From NCBI GenBank assembly GCA_017451525.1, contig JAFTOD010000001.1, positions 186,001 to 250,000 of the forward strand: 64,000 nucleotides of DNA, read 5' to 3'. The notes under the pieces were generated by a model. The model was given only the letters and a program-made list of their open reading frames with translations. It was not told the DNA's origin and searched no databases. Made by a program: the position numbers and the translations under genes. This DNA is from Paludibacteraceae bacterium. GTDB lineage: Bacteria; Bacteroidota; Bacteroidia; Bacteroidales; Paludibacteraceae. Below, in pieces: positions 43,793 to 50,918 of this stretch; position 1 is the stretch's first letter; the number at the start of each line of letters is the position of its first letter.

Positions 43793-45528
43793 CCTCCTGC
43801 AGCCGCGTTCGACGTCCTTGTCCCTTTCCAAAAGAAAAAATACCCTTTCTGCCTATCTTTCTCTTCTTTACTTCGCGCCACATACACTTGCTCCATCGTA
43901 TAAGGGTTTATTCCCGTATAAAACATCGTCGTTGCCAATGTCATCGGTGTAGGCGTAAAGTCCTGCACCTGCTCTGGGCGATAATTGAGGCGCTTGCATT
44001 GTTCAGCTAGTTGCTGCATATCTTTATTCGTGCAACCAGGATGCGATGATATGAAATAAGGTATCAACTGCTGGCGCACCCCAGCCTCTTGGTTCACTTG
44101 TTCAAAGAAGCGATGAAACTTCTCATACACTTGCCATGCAGGTTTGCGCATCAGTTTCAGCACCTCTGTGCTCGTATGTTCGGGTGCCACTTTCAGCCGT
44201 CCTGACACGTGCTTAGTTATCAGTTCCTTTCCGTATGCCTCGTTCATTAAGTCGTATCGTATGCCACTTCCCACGAACGACTTTTTGATATGTGGCAGGT
44301 TATCCACCTTATTGTATATGGAAAGTAGTGGCACAAAATCTTGATTAAGATTCTTGCATATCGCAGGATGCAAACAACTTGGACGCGCACACTTCTCACA
44401 CAAGGTCATATCCTTACCATGCATGCCATACATATTCGCCGAAGGACCACCCAAATCGCTCAAATAGCCTTTCCATTCGGGCAAGTCTTTCAGTTTGTCT
44501 ATCTGTCGCAGGATACTTTGCTCCGAGCGCGAAGTTATCTGTTTGCCTTGATGGGCAGAGATGGTACAAAAACTACAACCGCCGAAGCATCCACGGTGCA
44601 TACACACCGAGAAACGAATCATCTCGTAGGCAGGTATATGTTTGTCTTTGTATTTCGGATGAGGATGATACTGGAAAGGCAGGTCATATATTGCATCCAA
44701 CTCCTCGGTAGTCATCGTGGGGTAAGGAGGATTCACCACGACATACTTATCGCCTACAGCCTGTACTATAGTAGCCGCGTTTATCTTATTACTCTCCGTC
44801 TCTATCAAGCGAAAATTCTCCGCATGCACGCGCTTGCTCTTCACAGCTTCTTCATGACTACGTAGTTGACAGTTGATAGTTGACAGTTGATATTGCTTTG
44901 TGAGGTATGCAGTTTGTGGTATGTCGTGCAGTTGTACACTGTCAACTGTTAATTGTGCACTATTTGCTAATCGCTCTGCGATTGCAAGCACTTGCTTCTC
45001 ACCCATGCCATATACCAGTATATCTGCTTTAGAATCCACTAATATGCTTGGCATCAGTCTATCCGACCAATAGTCATAGTGCGTCAGTCGTCGCATGCTG
45101 GCTTCTATACCGCCAATCACGATAGGCACATCGGGATACAACTCCTTGAGGATATTGCAATAAGTAATGGTGCAATAGTCTGGTCGCATTCCTGCCCTGC
45201 CCTCTGGCGTATAGGCATCATCCGAACGCAAACGTTTAGCAGCTGTATAATGATTCACCATCGAATCCATACTCCCCGAAGTCACAGCAAAGAACAGGCG
45301 TGGTCGTCCCAGTTTGGTAAAGTCACGATGATCTCCACGCCAATCGGGTTGAGGAACAATTGCCACTTTATATCCCGCTTTCTCCAACACACGACCTATC
45401 ACAGCCGCACCAAAAGCAGGATGATCTATATATGCATCACCCGAGAAGATAATCACATCCACTTCGTCCCAACCACGGAGTTGCACCTCCTTTTTGGTTG
45501 TAGGTAAATATGCTTTTAGATCGTACAT
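43756..45528 (-). CDS. YgiQ family radical SAM protein
   Basis: 590 residues. The N-terminal region (RGWDEVDVIIFSGDAYIDHPAFG) and GGIEASMRRLTHYDYWSD are typical of YgiQ/UPF0313. The radical SAM cysteine motif lies in CMHRGCFGGCSFCTISAHQG (about 314-333). A second Cys-rich segment is DMTLCEKCARPSCLHPAICKNL. The reaction is unknown for the family. An in-frame insertion of 7-base repeats (44864-44957, residues about 191-222, Gln/Thr/Leu-rich) splits the region before the radical SAM core, and a further array forms the C-terminus. Confidence 0.94.
   Translation of the reverse strand: MYDLKAYLPTTKKEVQLRGWDEVDVIIFSGDAYIDHPAFGAAVIGRVLEKAGYKVAIVPQPDWRGDHRDFTKLGRPRLFFAVTSGSMDSMVNHYTAAKRLRSDDAYTPEGRAGMRPDYCTITYCNILKELYPDVPIVIGGIEASMRRLTHYDYWSDRLMPSILVDSKADILVYGMGEKQVLAIAERLANSAQLTVDSVQLHDIPQTAYLTKQYQLSTINCQLRSHEEAVKSKRVHAENFRLIETESNKINAATIVQAVGDKYVVVNPPYPTMTTEELDAIYDLPFQYHPHPKYKDKHIPAYEMIRFSVCMHRGCFGGCSFCTISAHQGKQITSRSEQSILRQIDKLKDLPEWKGYLSDLGGPSANMYGMHGKDMTLCEKCARPSCLHPAICKNLNQDFVPLLSIYNKVDNLPHIKKSFVGSGIRYDLMNEAYGKELITKHVSGRLKVAPEHTSTEVLKLMRKPAWQVYEKFHRFFEQVNQEAGVRQQLIPYFISSHPGCTNKDMQQLAEQCKRLNYRPEQVQDFTPTPMTLATTMFYTGINPYTMEQVYVARSKEEKDRQKGYFFFWKGTRTSNAAAGGYRLKVKGNRKG
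44864..44957 (-). repeat. Paired 7-base-period arrays inside the YgiQ gene
   Basis: Four heptamers alternating agttgac and agttgat (44864-44891) and an inverted-orientation set cactgtc, aactgtt, aattgtg (44937-44957). Both are the same family as the 26386 array and are translated in frame. Confidence 0.82.
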
Positions 45529-45566
45529 GGATTCGGTTTTTGCGATTCGTGAATCAAATAATTAGG

Positions 45567-47396
45567 TTACTTCACTCGAATATATGTAATTGTTCCTTCA
45601 CTGCTTGTATAGATACATTCTTTCCTACTCAACGGCAATGGTGTATTCAATATTGAGTTACCAATCTTATGACGCCAGAGCACCTCGCCTGTCTCGGCAT
45701 CCATACCCAGCAGCAAGCCGTTCTTGGTACTTACCCATAAAGTACCATCCTTCTCCAATGGCATAGCAGGATTGTGTTCGTAGCCAAAGTCGGCATGCGT
45801 CACCCAGCGGGGAGATGGGCTATTGGACGTTGTGCTAATGGATAATGGGTAATGGGTAGGCAGGGCTACAATAGTATCCCACATGCACTTGGAATAGACC
45901 GTCTTGCCATCTTCGCTCATGCCGACCGTCTCGCGCACCTTATACTGATTGGTGCGCCAAACCACTGCGCCCGTCTCGGCGTCGAGGCAAGTAAAATAGC
46001 GGTCGGGGGCAGTGATGAAGATCTTGCCATCGGCTGCCACAGGCCATACACTGGCAGGGGAGAGTTTGGGATTGCCCTTGCCGTTGTTCCACTTCCATGC
46101 CAATGAGCCATCTGCCAGATTGAGCGCATAGAGATGGGTATCCCAACAGCCAAAATAGAGTTTGTCGCGATACACCAATGGGCGAGTGAGGACATAGTTC
46201 TTCAATTCGTCGAACGACCACTTCACTTTGCCCGTATGGATATCAATGGCGAACATTCTGCCGTCGCCACCACCGATATATGCCACGCCCTCGTGGATAG
46301 TAGCTGCACCCATAACGGCTTGAGCAGTAGTAATATGCCACAATTCTTTGCCAGTCTTAGCATCCAGTCCGTAGATGTTGTAGTTGGCACTACCGAACAC
46401 CACCACGCCATCGCTGACCGCAGGGCTTCCCACGATACGCATGCCTGTGTCGAAAGTCCAGAGCGTCTTGCCCGATTGGAGGTCCAACCCATACATCACA
46501 CCCACGTCATCGCCAATAAACAAACTCTTGCCATCGGTGACAGGTGTGGAGTAGATACCACCTTTCAATGCTTTATGCCATTGGCGGCGGACGTTCTTGT
46601 ATTGCTTGTTGACGGAGAAATCAGGGCGCAAACTCTCATCCGATGCCCCATATTCCTTCTTTCCGAATGGCAAACTGAGCCAGTGTTGTACACTTTCCCC
46701 AATACGTTTCTCATGAAAACGAATACTATCCGTCACACTGATAATCGAATAACCATTCACCCCATCTTTGTCACGCAGATTAGAGCGATTGAGCACATCG
46801 GCTATACCGTCGCAGTCAAAGAGCAGGTTGCGGTGGTAGTGCCCACCCATGATGCATTGCACATTATGTTGACGAAGCACATCGGTCACGTCATACCAGT
46901 TATCCACATCGCCATTTTTCAGTGGATAATGAGTAAACACAAATATAGGAGCATCGCCTGCCTTGGAAACACTATCCAGATTATGCTTCAGCCATGCTAT
47001 ATCCTGCGGCGCCACATGCCCGTCTGCCATGCGGATGACAGGTCCCGAATTGAAGCCAATGAAGTACATGCCACGGTGCGTGAACGCAAAGCGGCTGTCG
47101 CCAAACACGCGGGTAAAATCCATTACGCCCGACTCCGACCACGTAGTCTCGTGGTTGCCCGAAGCTGCATAATAGGGCACGCTGAGTTGGTCAAGTGCTG
47201 CTTTCACAGCTTCGATTGAAGCGCGGTCGCCTGACTCTGTCAAGTCGCCTGTCACCACCACAAATTCAATCTCAGGATTTTGGTTTATATCTGCAATCGA
47301 GCGTTGCAAATCCTCCATCGGATGTGGGTTGCTTGTGCTGATATGCGTGTCGGTGAGCAACGCAAAGGAAAATAATAAAATCGAAAGAATATTCAT
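45567..47396 (-). CDS. Calcineurin-like phosphoesterase fused to a PQQ-type beta-propeller
   Basis: 609 residues. The metallophosphoesterase motifs are LLTDTHIS (14-21), VVTGDLTESGD, SGNHETTW and GGHYHRN, spanning about 10-230. From about 285 a PQQ-like propeller follows with repeated blades of the type GLDLQSGKTLWTFDT, GLDAKTGKELWHI, AIDIHTGKVKWSF, ALNLADGSLAWKW, CLDAETGAVVWRT, GMDAETGEVLWRH. The signal peptide is unusually short: the hydrophobic segment runs straight into the first metal motif. An in-frame repeat at 45817-45865 adds a Pro/Ser/Thr loop. Likely exported; substrate unknown. Confidence 0.9.
   Translation of the reverse strand: MNILSILLFSFALLTDTHISTSNPHPMEDLQRSIADINQNPEIEFVVVTGDLTESGDRASIEAVKAALDQLSVPYYAASGNHETTWSESGVMDFTRVFGDSRFAFTHRGMYFIGFNSGPVIRMADGHVAPQDIAWLKHNLDSVSKAGDAPIFVFTHYPLKNGDVDNWYDVTDVLRQHNVQCIMGGHYHRNLLFDCDGIADVLNRSNLRDKDGVNGYSIISVTDSIRFHEKRIGESVQHWLSLPFGKKEYGASDESLRPDFSVNKQYKNVRRQWHKALKGGIYSTPVTDGKSLFIGDDVGVMYGLDLQSGKTLWTFDTGMRIVGSPAVSDGVVVFGSANYNIYGLDAKTGKELWHITTAQAVMGAATIHEGVAYIGGGDGRMFAIDIHTGKVKWSFDELKNYVLTRPLVYRDKLYFGCWDTHLYALNLADGSLAWKWNNGKGNPKLSPASVWPVAADGKIFITAPDRYFTCLDAETGAVVWRTNQYKVRETVGMSEDGKTVYSKCMWDTIVALPTHYPLSISTTSNSPSPRWVTHADFGYEHNPAMPLEKDGTLWVSTKNGLLLGMDAETGEVLWRHKIGNSILNTPLPLSRKECIYTSSEGTITYIRVK
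45817..45865 (-). repeat. CCAATAGCC/TAATGGG-type repeat inside the phosphoesterase gene
   Basis: GGGCTATTGGACG is followed by taatggataatgggtaatgg, read in frame on the minus strand as THYPLSISTTSNSPSP (about residues 511-527). The same text occurs after tyrS (57115). Confidence 0.75.
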
Positions 47397-47405
47397 AATT
47401 CCAAA

Positions 47406-49160
47406 TTACTCCAACTGTAGGTTCATTCTTGTCTTCAAGTCCGCCAAATGGGGGTTTTGCTTAACCAGCAACTTGTATTTATCCACAGCAGTATAGGCTT
47501 TGCTACTACGGTCAAACTCGGCCACATCTACTTGCAATTTCAATAGGTCATTCTGCAATGCATCGCACACCAAATCCATCACTTTCTTGCCAAACTTAGC
47601 AAACTCTTGTTTTTGCCAAGGATTAGCCACTGTGATGCGACACAACTCCTCATTTACCAATACTGGTTGATTGTTCGCCAACATCGCCAACAGACGCTCT
47701 TCACCTCGGAAGTGTACTCTCAGACCAACCCACGCGTCAATGAGTTGGTCAGCTGTAAAAGGGTTATTACGTTGTGCTGGTGCTGGCTGCTCGGCTGTGC
47801 TTGTAGGTTGCTTCGCTCCAGAGGCTTGGGCAGCTGCGCTTGTAGGCGTAGCATTGATCAATCCTATATTACCCAATGATGGCATTGCCCCCATCGTTGG
47901 CATGGATGGCAGAGGGGCTTGTTGCACGGGCTTCGGTGCTGCTTGTGGCGCAGGTTTTGGAGCAGCAGGCTGAGGTGTTGGGGTTGGTTTAGGAGCCACT
48001 GTGGCATTGCTCTTCTGAGCACTCGAACCTTGAATCTTCTGAACACCAGAACTCTGAACCTCCTGAACTTCCACCAATCTGCAAAGTTTCACCAACGCCA
48101 ACTCTACTGTCAATCGTTTATTCTTTGCTGTGCGATAGTTAATATCACAAGTGTTCATCACGTCCAACGCATTGAACAGCCACTTTGCATTGCAGCGTTT
48201 TGCTTGCTCTTGATAGTGTACACGAATCGTCTCTGAAGTCTCCAGCAGTTGTACTGTGGCTGCATCTTTGCTCACCAGTACATCGCGCAAATGTTGTGCA
48301 AAGCCTGTCACGAAGTGTCCCGCATCAAAGCCTTTCACCAGCACCTCATTGAGCAGCAACAAGGCATCGCTCACATTGCCAGCCAATGCCGCATCCACCA
48401 AGCGGAAATAATAATCCGTATCCAGCACATTCAGCACTGCTATTGCCTGCTCATAACTAATCGTTGTTCCGCAGAACGACACCAACTGATCGAAGATACT
48501 CAGCGCATCACGCATACCGCCATCCGCCTTTTGTGCCACCACGTTCAATGCTTCTTCGCTCGCATTCACGCCTTCTTGTTGGGCGACATACTGCAAGTGA
48601 CGAATGGTATCAGCCACCGTAATACGACTAAAATCATACACCTGACAACGGCTCAAGATAGTAGGCAGCACTTTGTGCTTCTCGGTTGTCGCCAAGATAA
48701 AGATAGCATATGAAGGTGGCTCCTCCAACGTCTTCAGCAGCGCGTTAAACGCACCTTGCGACAACATGTGCACCTCATCTATGATATACACGCTATACTT
48801 ACCAATCTGCGGCGGAATACGCACTTGGTCTATCAACGAACGAATATCCTCCACCGAGTTATTCGACGCCGCATCCAACTCATGGATATTAAACGAACGC
48901 TGTTCGTTGAACGCCACACACGATTCACACGCATTACATGCGTCATTCTCCGCCGTTGGGGTCAAGCAGTTGATGGTTTTTGCGAAGATACGCGCACACG
49001 TAGTTTTACCCACGCCACGTGGACCACAAAACAGATATGCATGCGCTAAATGGTTGGTACGTATAGCATTACGCAATGTCTGCGTCAATGCTTGCTGCCC
49101 CACCACGCTTTCGAAAGTCGTAGGACGATACTTTCTTGCCGATACGATATAATTACTCAT
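47406..49160 (-). CDS. dnaX: DNA polymerase III subunits gamma and tau
   Basis: 584 residues from ATG 49160, MSNYIVSARKYRPTTFESVVG. AAA+ clamp-loader motor: Walker A GPRGVGKTTCARI (45-57), zinc-binding Cys residues in NCLTPTAENDACNACESC, Walker B YIIDEVHMLS, sensor 1 ATTEKHKVLPTILSRCQ. Domain III follows, then a Pro/Ala/Lys/Gln-rich linker (about 383-470) and the tau C-terminal part. An irregular 8-9-base array at 48024-48072 encodes EVQEVQSSGVQKIQGSSAQ at the start of the linker. It follows its own promoter, and the phosphoesterase gene lies 9 bases downstream, probably co-transcribed. Confidence 0.95.
   Translation of the reverse strand: MSNYIVSARKYRPTTFESVVGQQALTQTLRNAIRTNHLAHAYLFCGPRGVGKTTCARIFAKTINCLTPTAENDACNACESCVAFNEQRSFNIHELDAASNNSVEDIRSLIDQVRIPPQIGKYSVYIIDEVHMLSQGAFNALLKTLEEPPSYAIFILATTEKHKVLPTILSRCQVYDFSRITVADTIRHLQYVAQQEGVNASEEALNVVAQKADGGMRDALSIFDQLVSFCGTTISYEQAIAVLNVLDTDYYFRLVDAALAGNVSDALLLLNEVLVKGFDAGHFVTGFAQHLRDVLVSKDAATVQLLETSETIRVHYQEQAKRCNAKWLFNALDVMNTCDINYRTAKNKRLTVELALVKLCRLVEVQEVQSSGVQKIQGSSAQKSNATVAPKPTPTPQPAAPKPAPQAAPKPVQQAPLPSMPTMGAMPSLGNIGLINATPTSAAAQASGAKQPTSTAEQPAPAQRNNPFTADQLIDAWVGLRVHFRGEERLLAMLANNQPVLVNEELCRITVANPWQKQEFAKFGKKVMDLVCDALQNDLLKLQVDVAEFDRSSKAYTAVDKYKLLVKQNPHLADLKTRMNLQLE
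48024..48072 (-). repeat. Irregular 7-9-base array inside dnaX
   Basis: Repeats beginning gaac or gaat (gaacctt, gaatcttct, gaacacca, gaactct, gaacctcct, gaacttcc) in the interdomain linker. The 50063 array (ttagaacct and similar) is comparable. Confidence 0.7.
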
Positions 49161-49177
49161 AATACACAATTAACGTG

Positions 49178-49209
49178 CAAAGGTACAAAAAAATACGCAC
49201 AAATACAAA
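49178..49209 (-). promoter_or_regulatory. Bacteroidetes-type promoter of dnaX
   Basis: Minus strand TACCTTTG 49185-49178 and TTTG 49209-49206, 20 bases apart. Confidence 0.72.
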
Positions 49210-49270
49210 CAAATCGAGCAAAAAGTTTACTTTTAGGTAAGATTTGGTTGTATTTGGGCTGCGTAAACTT

Positions 49271-49305
49271 AATTCAAAATTCATAATTCATAATTCATAA
49301 CTCGA
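49271..49305 (+). repeat. 7-base-period array in the dnaX-rplS gap
   Basis: Five heptamers: aattcaa, aattcat three times, aactcga. The gap 49161-49685 (525 bases) contains two promoters, this and the next array, and a TCTCCC-TTT-GGGAG hairpin near 49470; no gene seen. Confidence 0.85.
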
Positions 49306-49342
49306 TATTCCCCCCTTACCTTTCCGCTGTCAATTACGTACC

Positions 49343-49386
49343 ATATACGTAGGATATACGTAACATATACGTAAGATATACGTAGG
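49343..49386 (+). repeat. 11-base-period array in the dnaX-rplS gap
   Basis: Four units: atatacgtagg, atatacgtaac, atatacgtaag, atatacgtagg. Confidence 0.88.
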
Positions 49387-49544
49387 ATAATCGGGTTATT
49401 AACCTAAGAACACCCCATCTTCCCCCGCTCATACATAGACTATTATTCCATTCATCACGCACGCCCCATCTCCCTTTGGGAGGCCTAAATCCCTCAAAAA
49501 ACAACTTCAAACGTTGAAACATTGCAACTTTTTCACACTTTTTC

Positions 49545-49575
49545 TTGCATATATGCAAAAAAAGCAGTACCTTTG
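49545..49575 (+). promoter_or_regulatory. Bacteroidetes-type promoter of rplS
   Basis: TTG 49545-49547 and TACCTTTG 49568-49575, 20 bases apart, about 110 bases before the start codon. Confidence 0.75.
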
Positions 49576-49585
49576 CACCCGATTT

Positions 49586-49660
49586 TCGACTATAGTCTCT
49601 GGCGATCAGCATAGAGTACGCATTTTTGCGGCTTGAACAGTAGCGTATACTATAGCCTTT
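49586..49660 (+). other. Possible structured leader of rplS
   Basis: The 100-base leader contains two ACTATAG copies (49589-49595 and 49649-49655; CTATAG is self-complementary) enclosing TACGC (49617-49621) and GCGTA (49643-49647). These could form one two-part stem. L19 leaders that sense their own protein are known in Bacteroidetes relatives, but this match is by position only. Confidence 0.3.
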
Positions 49661-49685
49661 TAACCCATTAAACAAACGAATCGAA

Positions 49686-50039
49686 ATGGATTTAATGAAA
49701 ATTGCCGAAGAGGCATTCGCTGGCGAGAAGAAAGAGTTTCCAGCATTCGCTGCAGGTGATCAAGTGACTGTAGCTTATCGTATTAAAGAGGGTAACAAGG
49801 AGCGTATCCAAGAGTTCCGCGGTGATGTTATTTGCATCCACGGTAGCGGTGACAAGAAGCGCTTCACTGTTCGCAAGATGTCTGGTAACGTAGGTGTAGA
49901 GCGTATCTTCCCTATGGACAGCCCATTCATCGAGAAAATTACTGTTAACAAATACGGTAAAGTTCGTCGCTCTAAATTGTACTACTTGCGTGCTCTTACT
50001 GGTAAGAAAGCTCGTATTCCAGAGCGCCGCGTGAAGTAA
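49686..50039 (+). CDS. rplS: 50S ribosomal protein L19
   Basis: 117 residues, the normal length. The KOW-like core is clear: PAFAAGDQVTVAYRIKEGNKERIQEFRGDVI, IHGSGDKKRFTVRKMSGNVGVERIFP and the C-terminal RSKLYYLRALTGKKARI (positions 20-50, 51-76, 94-110). L19 sits at the 30S-50S interface. tRNA-Gln lies 69 bases downstream without a visible promoter of its own, so the two may be co-transcribed. Confidence 0.98.
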   Translation: MDLMKIAEEAFAGEKKEFPAFAAGDQVTVAYRIKEGNKERIQEFRGDVICIHGSGDKKRFTVRKMSGNVGVERIFPMDSPFIEKITVNKYGKVRRSKLYYLRALTGKKARIPERRVK

Positions 50040-50062
50040 TGTCACTTCGTGACAATTTAAAA

Positions 50063-50098
50063 CTCTTAGAACCTTTAGAACTCTTAGAACTTTAAACT
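50063..50098 (+). repeat. 9-base-period array between rplS and tRNA-Gln
   Basis: Four units: ctcttagaa, cctttagaa, ctcttagaa, ctttaaact. A short hairpin GTCAC-TTC-GTGAC (50041-50053) precedes it. Confidence 0.8.
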
Positions 50099-50108
50099 GT
50101 CACGATAT

Positions 50109-50179
50109 TGCCAAATGGTGTAACGGTAGCACTACAGATTCTGGTTCTGTCTGTCTGGGTTCGAATCCTAGTTTGGCAA
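50109..50179 (+). tRNA. tRNA-Gln (anticodon CTG)
   Basis: 71 bases. Acceptor stem TGCCAAA/TTTGGCA with the T1-A72 pair usual for glutamine tRNAs, anticodon arm ACAGA-TTCTGGT-TCTGT giving CTG, T-arm with GGTTCGAATCC. CCA is not encoded. Instead of a terminator, two tandem 190-200-base units follow, and a terminator appears only at 50571. Confidence 0.92.
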
Positions 50180-50185
50180 CAAAAA
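50162..50185 (+). repeat. tRNA-Gln 3'-end repeat, copy 1 (attachment-site-like)
   Basis: The last 18 bases of the tRNA plus six following bases. The same 24 bases occur at 50351-50374, and 23 of them at 50552-50574. Confidence 0.85.
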
Positions 50186-50374
50186 TAAATCGAACTTCGT
50201 GAGTTCGATTTAAGAGGAAGAATGACGGTCGCCCAATGTTGCAGAGCAACATTCATTGCGACAAGTCCATTCTGACGAGGGGAGAGTGAGGATGTGCGGT
50301 TGCCCAATGTTGCAGAGCAACATTCATTGCAACAAGCACAAACCGAACGACGAATCCTAGTTTGGCAACAAAAA
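50180..50374 (+). repeat. Non-coding tandem unit 1 behind tRNA-Gln
   Basis: Contains a 10-base perfect stem AAATCGAACT/AGTTCGATTT (50187-50211) and two 35-base hairpins (50228-50262 and 50299-50333) with identical inner stem AATGTTGC/GCAACATT. Their outer stems are GTCGC/GCGAC and GTTGC/GCAAC. It ends in copy 2 of the tRNA 3' sequence (50351-50374). No protein is convincing on either strand. Confidence 0.8.
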
Positions 50375-50574
50375 CTAGCACAAAAATAAATCGAACTTCG
50401 TGAGTTCGATTTAAGAGGAAGAATGACGGTCGCCCAATGTTGCAAAGCAACATTCATTGCGACAAGTCCATTCTGACGAGGGGAGAGTGAGGATGTGCGG
50501 TTGCTTAATGTTGCAGAGCAACAGTCATTGCAACAAGCACAAGCCGAACGACGAATCCTAGTTTGGCAACAAAA
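50375..50574 (+). repeat. Non-coding tandem unit 2 behind tRNA-Gln
   Basis: A near-copy of unit 1, offset 201 bases, with the same three hairpins (50388-50412, 50429-50463, 50500-50534) and a few substitutions, mostly in loops and bulges. It ends in copy 3 of the tRNA 3' sequence (50552-50574), which directly joins the terminator. Confidence 0.82.
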
Positions 50575-50608
50575 TAAATGACTTTCCATTTGGGAGGTCA
50601 TTTATTTT
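50571..50608 (+). terminator. Terminator, probably the original one of tRNA-Gln
   Basis: Perfect 12-base inverted repeat AAAATAAATGAC (50571-50582) and GTCATTTATTTT (50597-50608), with a T run. It abuts the third copy of the tRNA 3' end just as the tRNA-Ser terminator abuts its tRNA. Confidence 0.85.
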
Positions 50609-50617
50609 TGTTTGGGG

Positions 50618-50653
50618 ACTAGAGAGTCTAGAGGGTCTAGAGGAATGGAGAGG
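50618..50653 (+). repeat. 9-base-period array
   Basis: actagagag, tctagaggg, tctagagga, atggagagg. The remaining stretch to 50918 has only AT-rich sequence, the promoter at 50759 and a 120-base leader. Confidence 0.7.
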
Positions 50654-50758
50654 TGACAAAAAATCACAAAAACTACCGATAAGAAACGCAATTTTTCATC
50701 AAAATCAACAAAAAACATACAAAAAATCACAAAAAGTATAAAAAAAAATGGAAAAATG

Positions 50759-50790
50759 TTTGCATATATGAATTATATATATTACCTTTG
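50759..50790 (+). promoter_or_regulatory. Bacteroidetes-type promoter of the 742-residue secreted protein
   Basis: TTTG 50759-50762 and TACCTTTG 50783-50790, 20 bases apart. The leader to the ATG at 50919 is about 120 bases and contains a GCAGC-C-GCTGC palindrome. Confidence 0.75.
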
Positions 50791-50918
50791 CACGTGATTT
50801 TGCTAGACAAAAACGGCAAAAAGTAAAAAGCAGCCGCTGCAAAGTCCATTTACGCGCATACACGCATATATATAATAAGGTATATAGTTTTTAAGGTACA
50901 ATTTTAAATTTTATTTTT

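Noticed and set aside
46134..47219. A 361-codon plus-strand frame
   Set aside because: Antisense to the calcineurin/PQQ gene; its composition (His, Ile, Cys-rich) is typical of a shadow frame and it shows no domain.
50092..50601. A 169-codon open frame on the minus strand through the tRNA-Gln repeat units
   Set aside because: It runs antisense through a tRNA and two non-coding copies whose offsets (189 and 201 bases) happen to be multiples of three; it is Cys/Ser-rich, has no domain, and its repeats are better explained by the hairpins.
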